In this document: positions 1-6,998 of the stretch, one piece after another
Layout: every line of letters starts with the position of its first letter
How positions within the stretch are numbered: position 1 is the first letter of the stretch
Source: Clostridiales bacterium
Lineage (GTDB): Bacteria; Bacillota; Clostridia; Christensenellales; Aristaeellaceae
Assembly (NCBI GenBank): GCA_015056175.1
Contig: SVGT01000003.1
Location: 48,606-112,605, forward strand
Length of the DNA: 64,000 bases
Reading direction: 5' to 3'
Notes under the pieces: model-generated
The model's database searches: none
Told to the model about the DNA's origin: nothing
What the model saw: only the letters and a program-made list of their open reading frames with translations
Made by a program: the position numbers and the translations under genes

Positions 1-442
1 CGGGCGCTGCGCCCAGCGCCTCATCCTTGCTCTGCGCGCCGATATCCACATACAGGTTGTCAAAATCCAGCACGCGCTGACGGTCCGCCGCGCTCTGCAG
101 GTGGATGGCCATGGCGCCGATAACGCCCTTGACCTTCTCTTCGCCCACGGTCACATGCTTGCTGACGCATACGCGGGGGTCAATGCCGCCCACAGGCTGG
201 ATGCGAATCATGCCGTCCTCGGTGGCACCCACGGAAATGAAGGCCACTTCGTCCATATGGGCGTTGAGGATGATATGCTTGCGGCCGCTCTTCTTGACGC
301 CCTTTTTGAAGGCGATCACGTTGCCGGCCTTGTCGATGCGCACGTCGTCGCACACCTTGGAGGCGGCTGCCATAATGGCGTTGCGCACCGCGCCCTCATC
401 ACCGGGCGCGCCGTTGAGTTCACACAGTTTGTTCAGTTCCAT
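1..442 (-). CDS. M42 family metallopeptidase (C-terminus beyond window edge)
   Basis: This leftward gene is cut by the left edge; about 147 N-terminal residues are visible. They read as an M42 (FrvX/YsdC-type) dinuclear-metal aminopeptidase: an N-terminal ELNGAPGDEGAVR stretch, the first metal-site motif NAHMDEVAF and the downstream QPVGGIDPR segment. The start is ATG at 442 with GGGAGG seven to eight bases upstream. It overlaps the stop of the preceding M42 gene by 10 bases, so the two paralogues are translationally coupled in one operon. Such enzymes form tetrahedral cytoplasmic complexes that trim peptides; some relatives act as glucanases, so the substrate is open. The family is clear; the missing C-terminus carries the remaining metal ligands. 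Confidence 0.9.
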   Translation of the reverse strand, partial: MELNKLCELNGAPGDEGAVRNAIMAAASKVCDDVRIDKAGNVIAFKKGVKKSGRKHIILNAHMDEVAFISVGATEDGMIRIQPVGGIDPRVCVSKHVTVGEEKVKGVIGAMAIHLQSAADRQRVLDFDNLYVDIGAQSKDEALGAAP

Positions 443-1473
443 AGCTGTTCCTCCCACGTATCGTCAATGGCGCGGAGGTAATGCGCCAGCAGCCGCGCGC
501 CTTCGGTGAGGGCGTGCATGTCAAAGGTTTCCACGTTGGTATGCATGTACTTGAGGGGCAATTCCAGCAGCACGCAGGGCACGCCACCGCGCACGATGGA
601 CAGCCTGTCGGTATCCGTACCGGTGCCGCGGGTGGCGATGGCCTTCTGAATCTTGATGTTCTGCTCCTTTGCCACCTCGTCCAGCTTTTTGCGCAGGAAG
701 GGATGGATGAAGGGGCCCTTGGTGGCCACCAGATCGGTGATCTCGTGGGTGCGGGCGGGAGACGCGCCGGGGGTATGGGCATGGCACACATCCAGCACCA
801 CCGCATAATCCGGATCCACCTCGTAGCCCGTGGTCCACGCGCCGATGCAGCCGATCTCCTCCTGACAGGAGGCCACAAAGTACACGTCGGCATCGCACTT
901 CATATCCTTGAGCAGCTCCGCCGCCTTGAGCATGATGGCCACGCATGCGCGGTCATCCGCCGTCTTCATGGAGATGCGGCCGTTCTTCAGCTCCGTAAAG
1001 CGGTTTTCAAAGCACACCTTATCGCCCACGCTGACCACTTTGCGCACCTTTTCGGCGGGCATACCCAGATCCACAAACAGGGTATCCTGGAAGTTATAGT
1101 TGCTCTGGCGATCCTTGGCAGACAAAAGATGGGGAGGCGTTGCGCCCACCACGCCCATGAGCAGCTTTTTGCCGTACACGCGCACGCGCATGCCGGGCAG
1201 CACGCGGGGATCCACGCCGCCCACGCTCTGCATACGCAGGCATCCGTCCTCTTCGATCTTGCTCACCATCATGCCGATCTCGTCCAGATGGGCAGACAGC
1301 ATCACCTTGGGGCCCTTGCCCTTGCGGCGGGCCACCACGCTGGCAAGCGGCGTGATATGCACCTCGTCCACATAGGGGCGGAAGGCGTCGGCGATAAATT
1401 CCGCCGCCGGCAGCTCCATGCCCGTTACGCCGGGCTTACCCGCTGCTTCCCGCAGAAATTCTTCAATATTCAT
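433..1473 (-). CDS. M42 family metallopeptidase (aminopeptidase-like)
   Basis: 346 residues, full length for an M42 cytoplasmic aminopeptidase. Visible motifs are SAHLDEIGMM (first metal ligands His/Asp), the KTADDRACVAIM segment with the bridging Asp, SCQEEIGCIGA with the catalytic Glu-Glu pair, and the C-terminal ATRGTGTDTD stretch with VPCVLLELPLKYMHTNVE providing the last His. The start is ATG at 1473, because AAGGAGCG lies 6 bases upstream; an upstream in-frame ATG at 1491 has no ribosome site. It is the first gene of a two-gene paralogue operon. It probably degrades short peptides after proteasome-like or Clp proteolysis. Substrate specificity cannot be read from sequence. Confidence 0.93.
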   Translation of the reverse strand: MNIEEFLREAAGKPGVTGMELPAAEFIADAFRPYVDEVHITPLASVVARRKGKGPKVMLSAHLDEIGMMVSKIEEDGCLRMQSVGGVDPRVLPGMRVRVYGKKLLMGVVGATPPHLLSAKDRQSNYNFQDTLFVDLGMPAEKVRKVVSVGDKVCFENRFTELKNGRISMKTADDRACVAIMLKAAELLKDMKCDADVYFVASCQEEIGCIGAWTTGYEVDPDYAVVLDVCHAHTPGASPARTHEITDLVATKGPFIHPFLRKKLDEVAKEQNIKIQKAIATRGTGTDTDRLSIVRGGVPCVLLELPLKYMHTNVETFDMHALTEGARLLAHYLRAIDDTWEEQLWN

Positions 1474-1501
1474 AGAACGCTCCTTCCACAAAGTATATTT
1501 G

Positions 1502-1562
1502 TACTTGACTTGAAATGGTGCCGTTCATGCCATGCACTTTGTGCGCGGCATGGTACAAGTAC
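1502..1562 (-). other. Leader inverted repeat of the M42 operon
   Basis: Between the promoter and the first M42 gene the transcript can fold on itself: GTACTTG at 1502-1508 pairs with CAAGTAC at 1556-1562, and a nested ATGCC/GGCAT pair closes an inner hairpin. No T-run follows, so it is not a simple terminator. Its function is unknown. Confidence 0.45.
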
Positions 1563-1566
1563 GTTC

Positions 1567-1594
1567 ATTATACCATACGCCCCAAGGGAAGCAA
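1567..1594 (-). promoter_or_regulatory. Promoter of the M42 peptidase operon
   Basis: On the minus strand TTGCTT (1594-1589), 16 bases, then an extended -10 TGGTATAAT ending at 1567. It is the only strong sigma-A-like element between the M42 pair and the DUF3343 gene. Confidence 0.65.
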
Positions 1595-1604
1595 GCACAA
1601 AACA

Positions 1605-1637
1605 GCAAAAAAACACCCGTCCCGACACGGGACAGGC
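1605..1637 (-). terminator. Terminator of the DUF3343 gene
   Basis: On the minus strand a GTCCCG/CGGGAC stem with a TGT loop is followed by GGTGTTTTTTT. It lies about 35 bases past the DUF3343 stop codon. Confidence 0.75.
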
Positions 1638-1670
1638 AAAAGGCTTCCCTGTTTATTCCGCTGCGGCATG

Positions 1671-1937
1671 CTACATGACCGGCTGTACCAGCACCCGTCC
1701 GTTTACGTTTTCCACCCGGTAGATGCCAAGGTAAGTGCTCGTTTCCGCCTGGCTCAGGCGGCGGACGGCATTCAGATCCCTTTCATCAAACCGGATGGAC
1801 AAGCCGCAGCCCACCGCCACCGCACGCGGGGTGGATACGATCTGCGTGCGCACGCCCATGCGGCGCAATTGCCCGTCCACCCGGAGCACCGCCTGCCGCG
1901 AGCGGAACGATGCGATCATAAACCTTTCCGTATTCAT
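1671..1937 (-). CDS. DUF3343 domain protein (putative Se/S carrier-like)
   Basis: An 88-residue protein matching DUF3343 throughout: an N-terminal RFMIASFRSRQAVLRVD strand-helix, then the small-residue turn with a central Cys (AVAVGCGLSIRF, C44) and a C-terminal YRVENVNGRVLV. The family is regarded as a small thiol-based selenium or sulfur carrier and is also found fused to YedF. The start is ATG at 1937 with AAAGGGGGCG upstream. It is transcribed divergently from a class-V cysteine desulfurase, the usual partner, which supports a sulfur or selenium relay. No selD or yedF is seen nearby. The function is inferred from family and context only. Confidence 0.75.
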   Translation of the reverse strand: MNTERFMIASFRSRQAVLRVDGQLRRMGVRTQIVSTPRAVAVGCGLSIRFDERDLNAVRRLSQAETSTYLGIYRVENVNGRVLVQPVM

Positions 1938-2039
1938 CCATGACGCCCCCTTTGCTTCATGGTATGCAGGCGTCTGCACGCCCGTGCGGCATAGGCAGAG
2001 GGCTGATCGCATATCATGCACGGAAGGAGCGTGGGCGCG

Positions 2040-3170
2040 ATGATCTATCTGGATAATGCAGCCACCAGCTATCCCAAGCCGCCGCAGGTCAGGCGGGCTG
2101 TTTCCGGCGTGATCGACCGCATCGGAGGCAATCCGGGGCGCGGCGGGCATGCAGGGGCGCTGGCAGGCGGGCGCATCATGGAGAACTGCCGCAGCCGTCT
2201 TGCCGGGCTGCTGGGCGCAAAGGACAGCAGCCGCGTCATATTCACCATGGGCTGCACCGACGCCCTGAACACCGCCATCCGCGGCTTTCTGCACCGGGGC
2301 GACGAGGTGCTCATATCGCCCTTTGAGCATAACGCCGTCATGCGCCCGCTGACCATGCTGGAAAAGACGGGGCAGATCAGCATCCGCACGCTGCCTGCGG
2401 ATGTAAACGGCCGCATCGATCCCGCATCCGTTGCCAAATCCCTTTGCAGCAAAACGGCGCTGTGCGTCCTTTGCCACGCCTCCAACGTGACGGGGGTCAT
2501 CCAGCCTGCAAGGGAGATCGCCAGACAGCTTATGCAGTACGGCATTCCGATGCTGCTGGATGCGGCGCAGACAGCCGGCGTGGAGGATCTTTCGGATACG
2601 GGCGCCGCCATGATCGCCCTGCCCGGGCACAAGGGGCTGCTGGGCCCCATGGGCGTGGGCGCGCTGTACGTGCACCCCGATATCACCCTGCGTCCGCTGC
2701 GTACGGGCGGCACGGGAAGCGTATCCGAATCCATGGAGCAGCCGGACATGATGCCAGATCTCCTGGAAAGCGGCACGCCGCCCCTGCCTGCCATTGCAGG
2801 CCTTTTGCAGGGCACGCGCTTTGCCCTTGCCCACATGGGCGCCATCGCCCAGTACGAGCAGGCGCTCCTCCGGGAAATGTACGAAGGCCTTGCCCGCATC
2901 CCCGGCGTAACGCTTTACGGCCCCCCGCTTTCCACGCCCCGCACGGCGGTATGCGCCTTCAATATCGGCGATCTGGAAAGCGGCGCGGCGGCGGATCTGC
3001 TTTCCGCCTCCGGCTTTGCGCTGCGGGGCGGGCTGCACTGTGCGCCAAGCACACACCGCCAAATGGGCACATTGGACCGGGGCGCCCTGCGCGCATCCCC
3101 CGGCCCCTTCAGCACAGAGGAAGAGATCGACCAATTTCTCCGCAAAGTTCACACCCTCTGCACCAAATGA
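2040..3170 (+). CDS. Cysteine desulfurase family protein (class V aminotransferase)
   Basis: 376 residues. PLP-dependent fold type I enzyme removing sulfur (or selenium) from cysteine. The opening IYLDNAATSYPKP is the family hallmark; the PLP lysine is K198 in LPGHKGLLGP, and the persulfide-forming cysteine is C334 in RGGLHCAPSTH. It resembles the am_tr_V (EF2568-type) branch that sits beside DUF3343 or YedF proteins rather than housekeeping IscS/SufS. The start is ATG at 2040, with GGAAGGAG ten bases upstream; an earlier in-frame ATG at 2016 lacks a site. No Fe-S scaffold gene is adjacent, which argues for a role in selenium or thio-modification supply rather than bulk cluster assembly. Confidence 0.88.
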   Translation: MIYLDNAATSYPKPPQVRRAVSGVIDRIGGNPGRGGHAGALAGGRIMENCRSRLAGLLGAKDSSRVIFTMGCTDALNTAIRGFLHRGDEVLISPFEHNAVMRPLTMLEKTGQISIRTLPADVNGRIDPASVAKSLCSKTALCVLCHASNVTGVIQPAREIARQLMQYGIPMLLDAAQTAGVEDLSDTGAAMIALPGHKGLLGPMGVGALYVHPDITLRPLRTGGTGSVSESMEQPDMMPDLLESGTPPLPAIAGLLQGTRFALAHMGAIAQYEQALLREMYEGLARIPGVTLYGPPLSTPRTAVCAFNIGDLESGAAADLLSASGFALRGGLHCAPSTHRQMGTLDRGALRASPGPFSTEEEIDQFLRKVHTLCTK

Positions 3171-3214
3171 CATCTTTTGCCGTTGTTGTATACAATTTTT
3201 GCCTATTCTGCCCA

Positions 3215-3291
3215 TTGTATACACATTCAATTTCCTGTATAATGTCATTATAATAGGAAGGAAGGTGTGTGCATTTGTGCAAAATGCACAC
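3215..3291 (+). promoter_or_regulatory. Promoter and leader hairpin of the DUF1538/P-II operon
   Basis: TTGTAT (3215-3220), 17 bases, perfect TATAAT (3238-3243); a second TATAAT occurs at 3249-3254. The leader then contains a perfect 10-bp hairpin, GTGTGCATTT (3267-3276) and AAATGCACAC (3282-3291) with a GTGCA loop. There is no T-run after it, so it could be a protein- or RNA-binding leader element. Confidence 0.65.
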
Positions 3292-3327
3292 CCATGACAA
3301 GATACACATCCCTGCGGAGGTGAAGGT

Positions 3328-4863
3328 TTGAAGCAGCTTCTGGAACGCCTGAAAGAATCACTTTATTCCGTACTGCCGATCACCGCAATCGTCCTGGTAC
3401 TGAGCATCTCGCTGGCGCCGCTGGATTCGGGGGTCATGGTGGTCTTTGTCATGGGCTCTATCCTGCTTATCGGCGGGATGAGCCTGTTCGCGCTGGGCGC
3501 AGGCATGTCCATGCAGCCTCTGGGCGAGGGCATCGGCATCCAGCTGAACAAAAGCAAAAAGGTGTGGCTGTCGCTGCTGTGCTGCTTTGCGCTGGGCCTG
3601 CTCATCACGGTAGCGGAGCCGGATCTGACCGTGCTGGCGGAGCAGATTCCCTCTGTGCCCAACATGGTGCTCATCCTGTCCGTGGGCGTCGGCGTGGGCA
3701 TTTTCCTGGTCATCTCCATGCTGCGCACGCTGAAGGGCTGGGCGCTCAATTACCTGCTCATCGGCTTTTATCTGCTGACGGCTGTGGCCGCCTGCTTTGC
3801 CCCTGCGGATTTTTTGCCCGTGGGCTTTGATTCCGGCGGCGTGACCACCGGCCCCATTACGGTTCCCTTCATCATGGCGCTTGGCGCCGGTATGGCCTCC
3901 ATCCGCGGCGATAAGCACGCAGGGGAGGATTCCTTCGGCCTCATCGCGCTGTGCTCGGTAGGCCCCATCCTGTCCGTACTGCTGCTGAGCATCTTCTACG
4001 ATCCGCAGCCGGCCAGCGAAGTGCCTGTGCTGGTGGAGGCCGCCACCACGCTGGACGCGTTCAAGCTGTTTTCCCATTCGCTGCCCCATTACGCGGAGGA
4101 GGTGCTCATCGCCTTTGCTCCCATGGTGGGCGTGTTTGTGATCTTCCAGATGGTGTTCAGGCGCTATACCCTGCACCAGCTGCTGCGCATCTGCCTGGGT
4201 CTGCTTTACACCTATGTGGGGCTGGTTTGCTTCCTGACGGGCGCCAACGTGGGCTTCATGCCCGCAGGCCAGCTGCTGGGCTCCTCCCTGGCAGACGGCG
4301 GCACCAAGTACTGGCTGTTGCCCGTGGGCGCGGTGATCGGCTTCTTCACCGTCGCGGCGGAGCCTGCCGTGCACGTGCTCAAAAAGCAGGTGGCCGAGGT
4401 TTCCAACGGCCGCATCAGCCAGAAGAGCATCTCCCTGGGCCTGAGCATCGGCGTGAGCATTTCCGTATGCCTGAGCATGGCCCGCATCGTGTGGGGTTTT
4501 CCCATCCAGTACTTCCTCATTCCCGGCTATATTCTGTCCCTGGCCATCAGCTTCTTTGTGCCCCACATTTACACGGGCATCGCCTTTGACTCCGGCGGCG
4601 TGGCATCCGGTCCCATGACCACCACCTTCATTCTGCCCTTCGCGCTGGGCGCATGCCGCATGCTGGGCGGCAACATCATGACCGACGCCTTTGGCATTGT
4701 GGCCATGGTGGCCATGACGCCGCTCATCACCATCCAGCTGATCGGCCTGTTCAGCGAGATCAGGCACAAGCTCCATCTCAAGCATACCGCCGGCCGTGCG
4801 GTGGACGACGAGGACGACGTGATCCTCTACTACGAGGATATGGGAGGTGCCCAGTATGAGTGA
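3328..4863 (+). CDS. DUF1538 domain-containing membrane transporter
   Basis: 511 residues, almost entirely hydrophobic, with about 12 membrane segments arranged as two homologous DUF1538 halves. Each half carries the same signature, FDSGGVTTGPITVPFI around residue 167 and FDSGGVASGPMTTTFI around residue 420. The repeat suggests an inverted or tandem transporter architecture. The start is TTG at 3328, with GGAGG at 3316-3320. The stop overlaps the following P-II gene by 8 bases, so channel and regulator are made together, as in AmtB-GlnK pairs. DUF1538 proteins have been suggested to transport a small ion or metabolite; no substrate can be read here. Family assignment is firm, function inferred. 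Confidence 0.85.
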   Translation: MKQLLERLKESLYSVLPITAIVLVLSISLAPLDSGVMVVFVMGSILLIGGMSLFALGAGMSMQPLGEGIGIQLNKSKKVWLSLLCCFALGLLITVAEPDLTVLAEQIPSVPNMVLILSVGVGVGIFLVISMLRTLKGWALNYLLIGFYLLTAVAACFAPADFLPVGFDSGGVTTGPITVPFIMALGAGMASIRGDKHAGEDSFGLIALCSVGPILSVLLLSIFYDPQPASEVPVLVEAATTLDAFKLFSHSLPHYAEEVLIAFAPMVGVFVIFQMVFRRYTLHQLLRICLGLLYTYVGLVCFLTGANVGFMPAGQLLGSSLADGGTKYWLLPVGAVIGFFTVAAEPAVHVLKKQVAEVSNGRISQKSISLGLSIGVSISVCLSMARIVWGFPIQYFLIPGYILSLAISFFVPHIYTGIAFDSGGVASGPMTTTFILPFALGACRMLGGNIMTDAFGIVAMVAMTPLITIQLIGLFSEIRHKLHLKHTAGRAVDDEDDVILYYEDMGGAQYE

Positions 4864-5518
4864 ACGGGTCCAGATGATCCTGTCCATTGTCCGGCAGGGC
4901 CACGGACAGATGCTGATCGAAAAGCTGCAGCGCTCCGGCATACCGGTGCACTACCAGTGCGTAGGCCACGGCACCGCCCCCTCCGAGATCCTGGATATTC
5001 TGGGTCTTGGCACCAGCGATAAGGACGTGGTCATCTCCTTTGCCACCGAATCCCATGCCCGGGATCTGCTGGGCAATCTGCACAGCGCATTTCTGCACAT
5101 CGGCCGTGTTCACGGCCTCATCCTGCTGCTGAACACCACCGCCGTCAGCAAGCTTTTGTCCCTGATGGTGCAGACCCCCTTGACCGAAACGACGGGAGGC
5201 TCCAATATGAATTACAACGCCAACAATTCCCTGATCTGCATTTCCGTAAACCTGGGCTTTACCGATCAGGTGATGCACACCGCACGTCAGGCAGGCGCCC
5301 GCGGCGGCACGGTGATCAAGGCCCGTCTGGCCAGCAGCGAGAGCGCCGAGGAAACGCTGGGCAAGGAACTGCACCAGGAAAAGGAACTGCTGCTCATCCT
5401 GGCTCCCAGCAAGGACGCGCCCAACATTATGAACGCCGTCAACAAGGAATACGGTCTGCGCAAGGAAGCCCAGGCCATCATCCATTCCCTGCCGGTGGAG
5501 CATGCCATGAAGATCTGA
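4856..5518 (+). CDS. Tandem P-II (GlnB-like) regulatory protein
   Basis: 220 residues made of two P-II-like ferredoxin-fold domains (about 1-105 and 118-220) joined by a short linker, whereas typical P-II proteins have one domain of about 112 residues. Domain 2 keeps the ARQAGARGGTVIKAR segment like the RxxGxxGGTV turn before the T-loop of P-II proteins. No uridylylation YRGAEY T-loop is visible, so control is more likely by nucleotide or ligand binding than covalent modification. The start is ATG at 4856 with GGGAGG at 4843-4848; a GTG nine bases earlier would leave no ribosome site. The overlap with the DUF1538 gene implies it gates or reports on that transporter at the membrane. Confidence 0.85.
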   Translation: MSERVQMILSIVRQGHGQMLIEKLQRSGIPVHYQCVGHGTAPSEILDILGLGTSDKDVVISFATESHARDLLGNLHSAFLHIGRVHGLILLLNTTAVSKLLSLMVQTPLTETTGGSNMNYNANNSLICISVNLGFTDQVMHTARQAGARGGTVIKARLASSESAEETLGKELHQEKELLLILAPSKDAPNIMNAVNKEYGLRKEAQAIIHSLPVEHAMKI

Positions 5519-5532
5519 TCCCCATGCAAATT

Positions 5533-5559
5533 AGACCGCTTTCGCGGTCTTTTTATTTT
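5533..5559 (+). terminator. Terminator of the DUF1538/P-II operon
   Basis: Perfect stem AGACCGC/GCGGTCT with a TTTC loop followed by TTTTATTTT. Confidence 0.85.
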
Positions 5560-5634
5560 GCGCCGTTTCAGTCTGCCAAGGGGAGGGTATATATATTCCG
5601 TACAAGCTATTTCCGTTTTGAAGGAGGCACTGCC

Positions 5635-6090
5635 ATGCTGACTGAACATACCAAGGCCCCCGATTTTACCCTGCCCGATATGCACGGCAATCCCGTATCT
5701 CTTGCCGATTTTGCAGGCAAAAAGGTGGTGCTCTATTTCTATCCCAAGGATAACACCTCCGGCTGCACCAAGCAGGCCTGCGCCTTTGCCGCGCTCTACA
5801 ACGGCTTTGCGGAGAAGAACGCCGTGGTCATCGGCGTCAGCCGCGACAGCGCCGCATCCCATAAAAAGTTTGCGGAAAAGAACAACCTGCCCTTCATCCT
5901 GCTCACCGACGCCGACGCCCGCGTTACCGATCTGTACGGCGCCTGGCAGGAAAAGACCATGTGCGGCAAAACCTCCATGGGCGTGGTGCGCACCACCTAC
6001 ATCATTGACGAACAGGGCATGATCGAAAAAGTGATGCCCAAGGTGAAGGCGGACACCAACCCCCAGGATGTGCTACGTTTCCTTGGCTGA
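5635..6090 (+). CDS. bcp: Thioredoxin-dependent peroxiredoxin, Bcp/PrxQ type
   Basis: 151 residues, a single AhpC/TSA domain. The peroxidatic cysteine is C44 in NTSGCTKQAC, with the resolving cysteine C49 five residues later, the atypical two-cysteine PrxQ layout. The family reduces hydrogen and organic peroxides using thioredoxin in the cytoplasm. Further family marks are APDFTLPDMHG at the start and GVSRDSAASHKKFAEK in the middle. The start is ATG at 5635, 7 bases after a perfect AAGGAGG. The gene is monocistronic between two terminators, as expected for a stand-alone oxidative-stress enzyme in an anaerobe. Confidence 0.93.
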   Translation: MLTEHTKAPDFTLPDMHGNPVSLADFAGKKVVLYFYPKDNTSGCTKQACAFAALYNGFAEKNAVVIGVSRDSAASHKKFAEKNNLPFILLTDADARVTDLYGAWQEKTMCGKTSMGVVRTTYIIDEQGMIEKVMPKVKADTNPQDVLRFLG

Positions 6091-6143
6091 CGAGCACCCA
6101 CTGACCCTCGGTGCCGTAAGCTTTGGATAAATCCTCTTTCGCA

Positions 6144-6177
6144 AGGGCGTCCCTGTGACGGGACGCCTTCTTTTTTA
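6144..6177 (+). terminator. Terminator of bcp
   Basis: Stem GGCGTCCC (6146-6153) / GGGACGCC (6160-6167), loop TGTGAC, followed by TTCTTTTTT. Confidence 0.85.
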
Positions 6178-6191
6178 CGCAAAACTGCGCC

Positions 6192-6215
6192 AAAAAACCT
6201 CCCCGGAAGGGAAGG
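6192..6215 (-). terminator. Terminator of the FMN-binding lipoprotein gene
   Basis: On the minus strand CCTTCCC (6215-6209) pairs with GGGGAGG (6204-6198), followed by six T residues. It lies ten bases past the stop of the leftward gene. Confidence 0.75.
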
Positions 6216-6224
6216 CTTTTCATG

Positions 6225-6803
6225 TTACTGGGCGCTGTCCGTCTGCGCAGCGTCAGGCGCTGCATTTTCCGCATCGTCCGCCAGGGTGACGGTGGCCGTA
6301 TTGCCCGTGCGGGCAGCGTTCAGCGCGGCGGCATACAGCCGCTCTGCCATGCGGGAAGACTGGGTGGCGCCCGTCACGCCGTCGATCTTCGTCTTTTCGC
6401 CTGCAGCCTTCAGCTGCCGTTCAATTTCGGGGATCCACTTGGAAGGATGCGGATCCATGGGATATTCGTCAGCGGTGGTTTCGCTCTTCTTTTTGCCGTC
6501 CATGTCGGCGTCATACTCCACATCCGTCACCTGACCGCCCGTCACGGTCACCTTCACATATTCCTGCCAGCCGCCGTTCTGCGCAGCATACGCCTCAGAC
6601 GCCTGCGCGGTATACACGCCGTCCTTGTACATGCTTTCGGCGGTAGGCGCAGGGGAATTGAGTGCCTGGGGCGAGGGCGAGGTCATGGTAGGCGATTGGG
6701 TGACCTGCGGCGGGTTCATGGCCGCGCAGCCCGTCAGCATCACGGCGCACACCGCGCACAGCATGGGCGCCACGGCCTTTTTCCAGAGAGGTACATGTTT
6801 CAT
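6225..6803 (-). CDS. FMN-binding domain lipoprotein
   Basis: 192 residues. A lipoprotein signal runs to the lipobox VMLTGC with acyl-acceptor C26. A Pro/Ser/Thr spacer (about 30-55) is followed by an FMN-binding domain like that of RnfG/NqrC and fumarate-reductase accessory parts. The DGVTGATQSS motif near residue 142 matches the D-G-V-T/S-G-A-T flavinylation site, where ApbE attaches FMN to the threonine. The protein should act at the outer face of the membrane in electron transfer or flavin-based redox. No apbE or rnf genes are in the window. The start is ATG at 6803 behind AGGAAGGG. The gene faces bcp in convergent orientation. Confidence 0.85.
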   Translation of the reverse strand: MKHVPLWKKAVAPMLCAVCAVMLTGCAAMNPPQVTQSPTMTSPSPQALNSPAPTAESMYKDGVYTAQASEAYAAQNGGWQEYVKVTVTGGQVTDVEYDADMDGKKKSETTADEYPMDPHPSKWIPEIERQLKAAGEKTKIDGVTGATQSSRMAERLYAAALNAARTGNTATVTLADDAENAAPDAAQTDSAQ

Positions 6804-6899
6804 TGCGTATTTCCCTTCCTTTCATGGCGCGTTGGGCGCGCCCATGCACCAAGTATATGCATGGGCGCTGCAAAATATGCACCCTGCGCCGATGCTCTC

Positions 6900-6928
6900 T
6901 TGCACTTGTACAGGAAAGATGCTATAAT
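6900..6928 (+). promoter_or_regulatory. Promoter of the CorC/HlyC gene
   Basis: TTGCAC (6900-6905), 17 bases, TATAAT (6923-6928). The -10 box overlaps an in-frame ATG at 6927, which therefore cannot be the translation start; this supports the TTG at 6999. Confidence 0.7.
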
Positions 6929-6998
6929 GAAAAATACTGCACCGGCTGCGACCGGCGCAGGTGCGAAACGCACAATATTCACGTTTGGAGGGAGTCTC

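Noticed and set aside
6924..6929. ATG at 6927 as start of the CorC gene
   Set aside because: It lies inside the -10 TATAAT box and has no ribosome-binding site; the TTG at 6999 has both a site and position in its favour.
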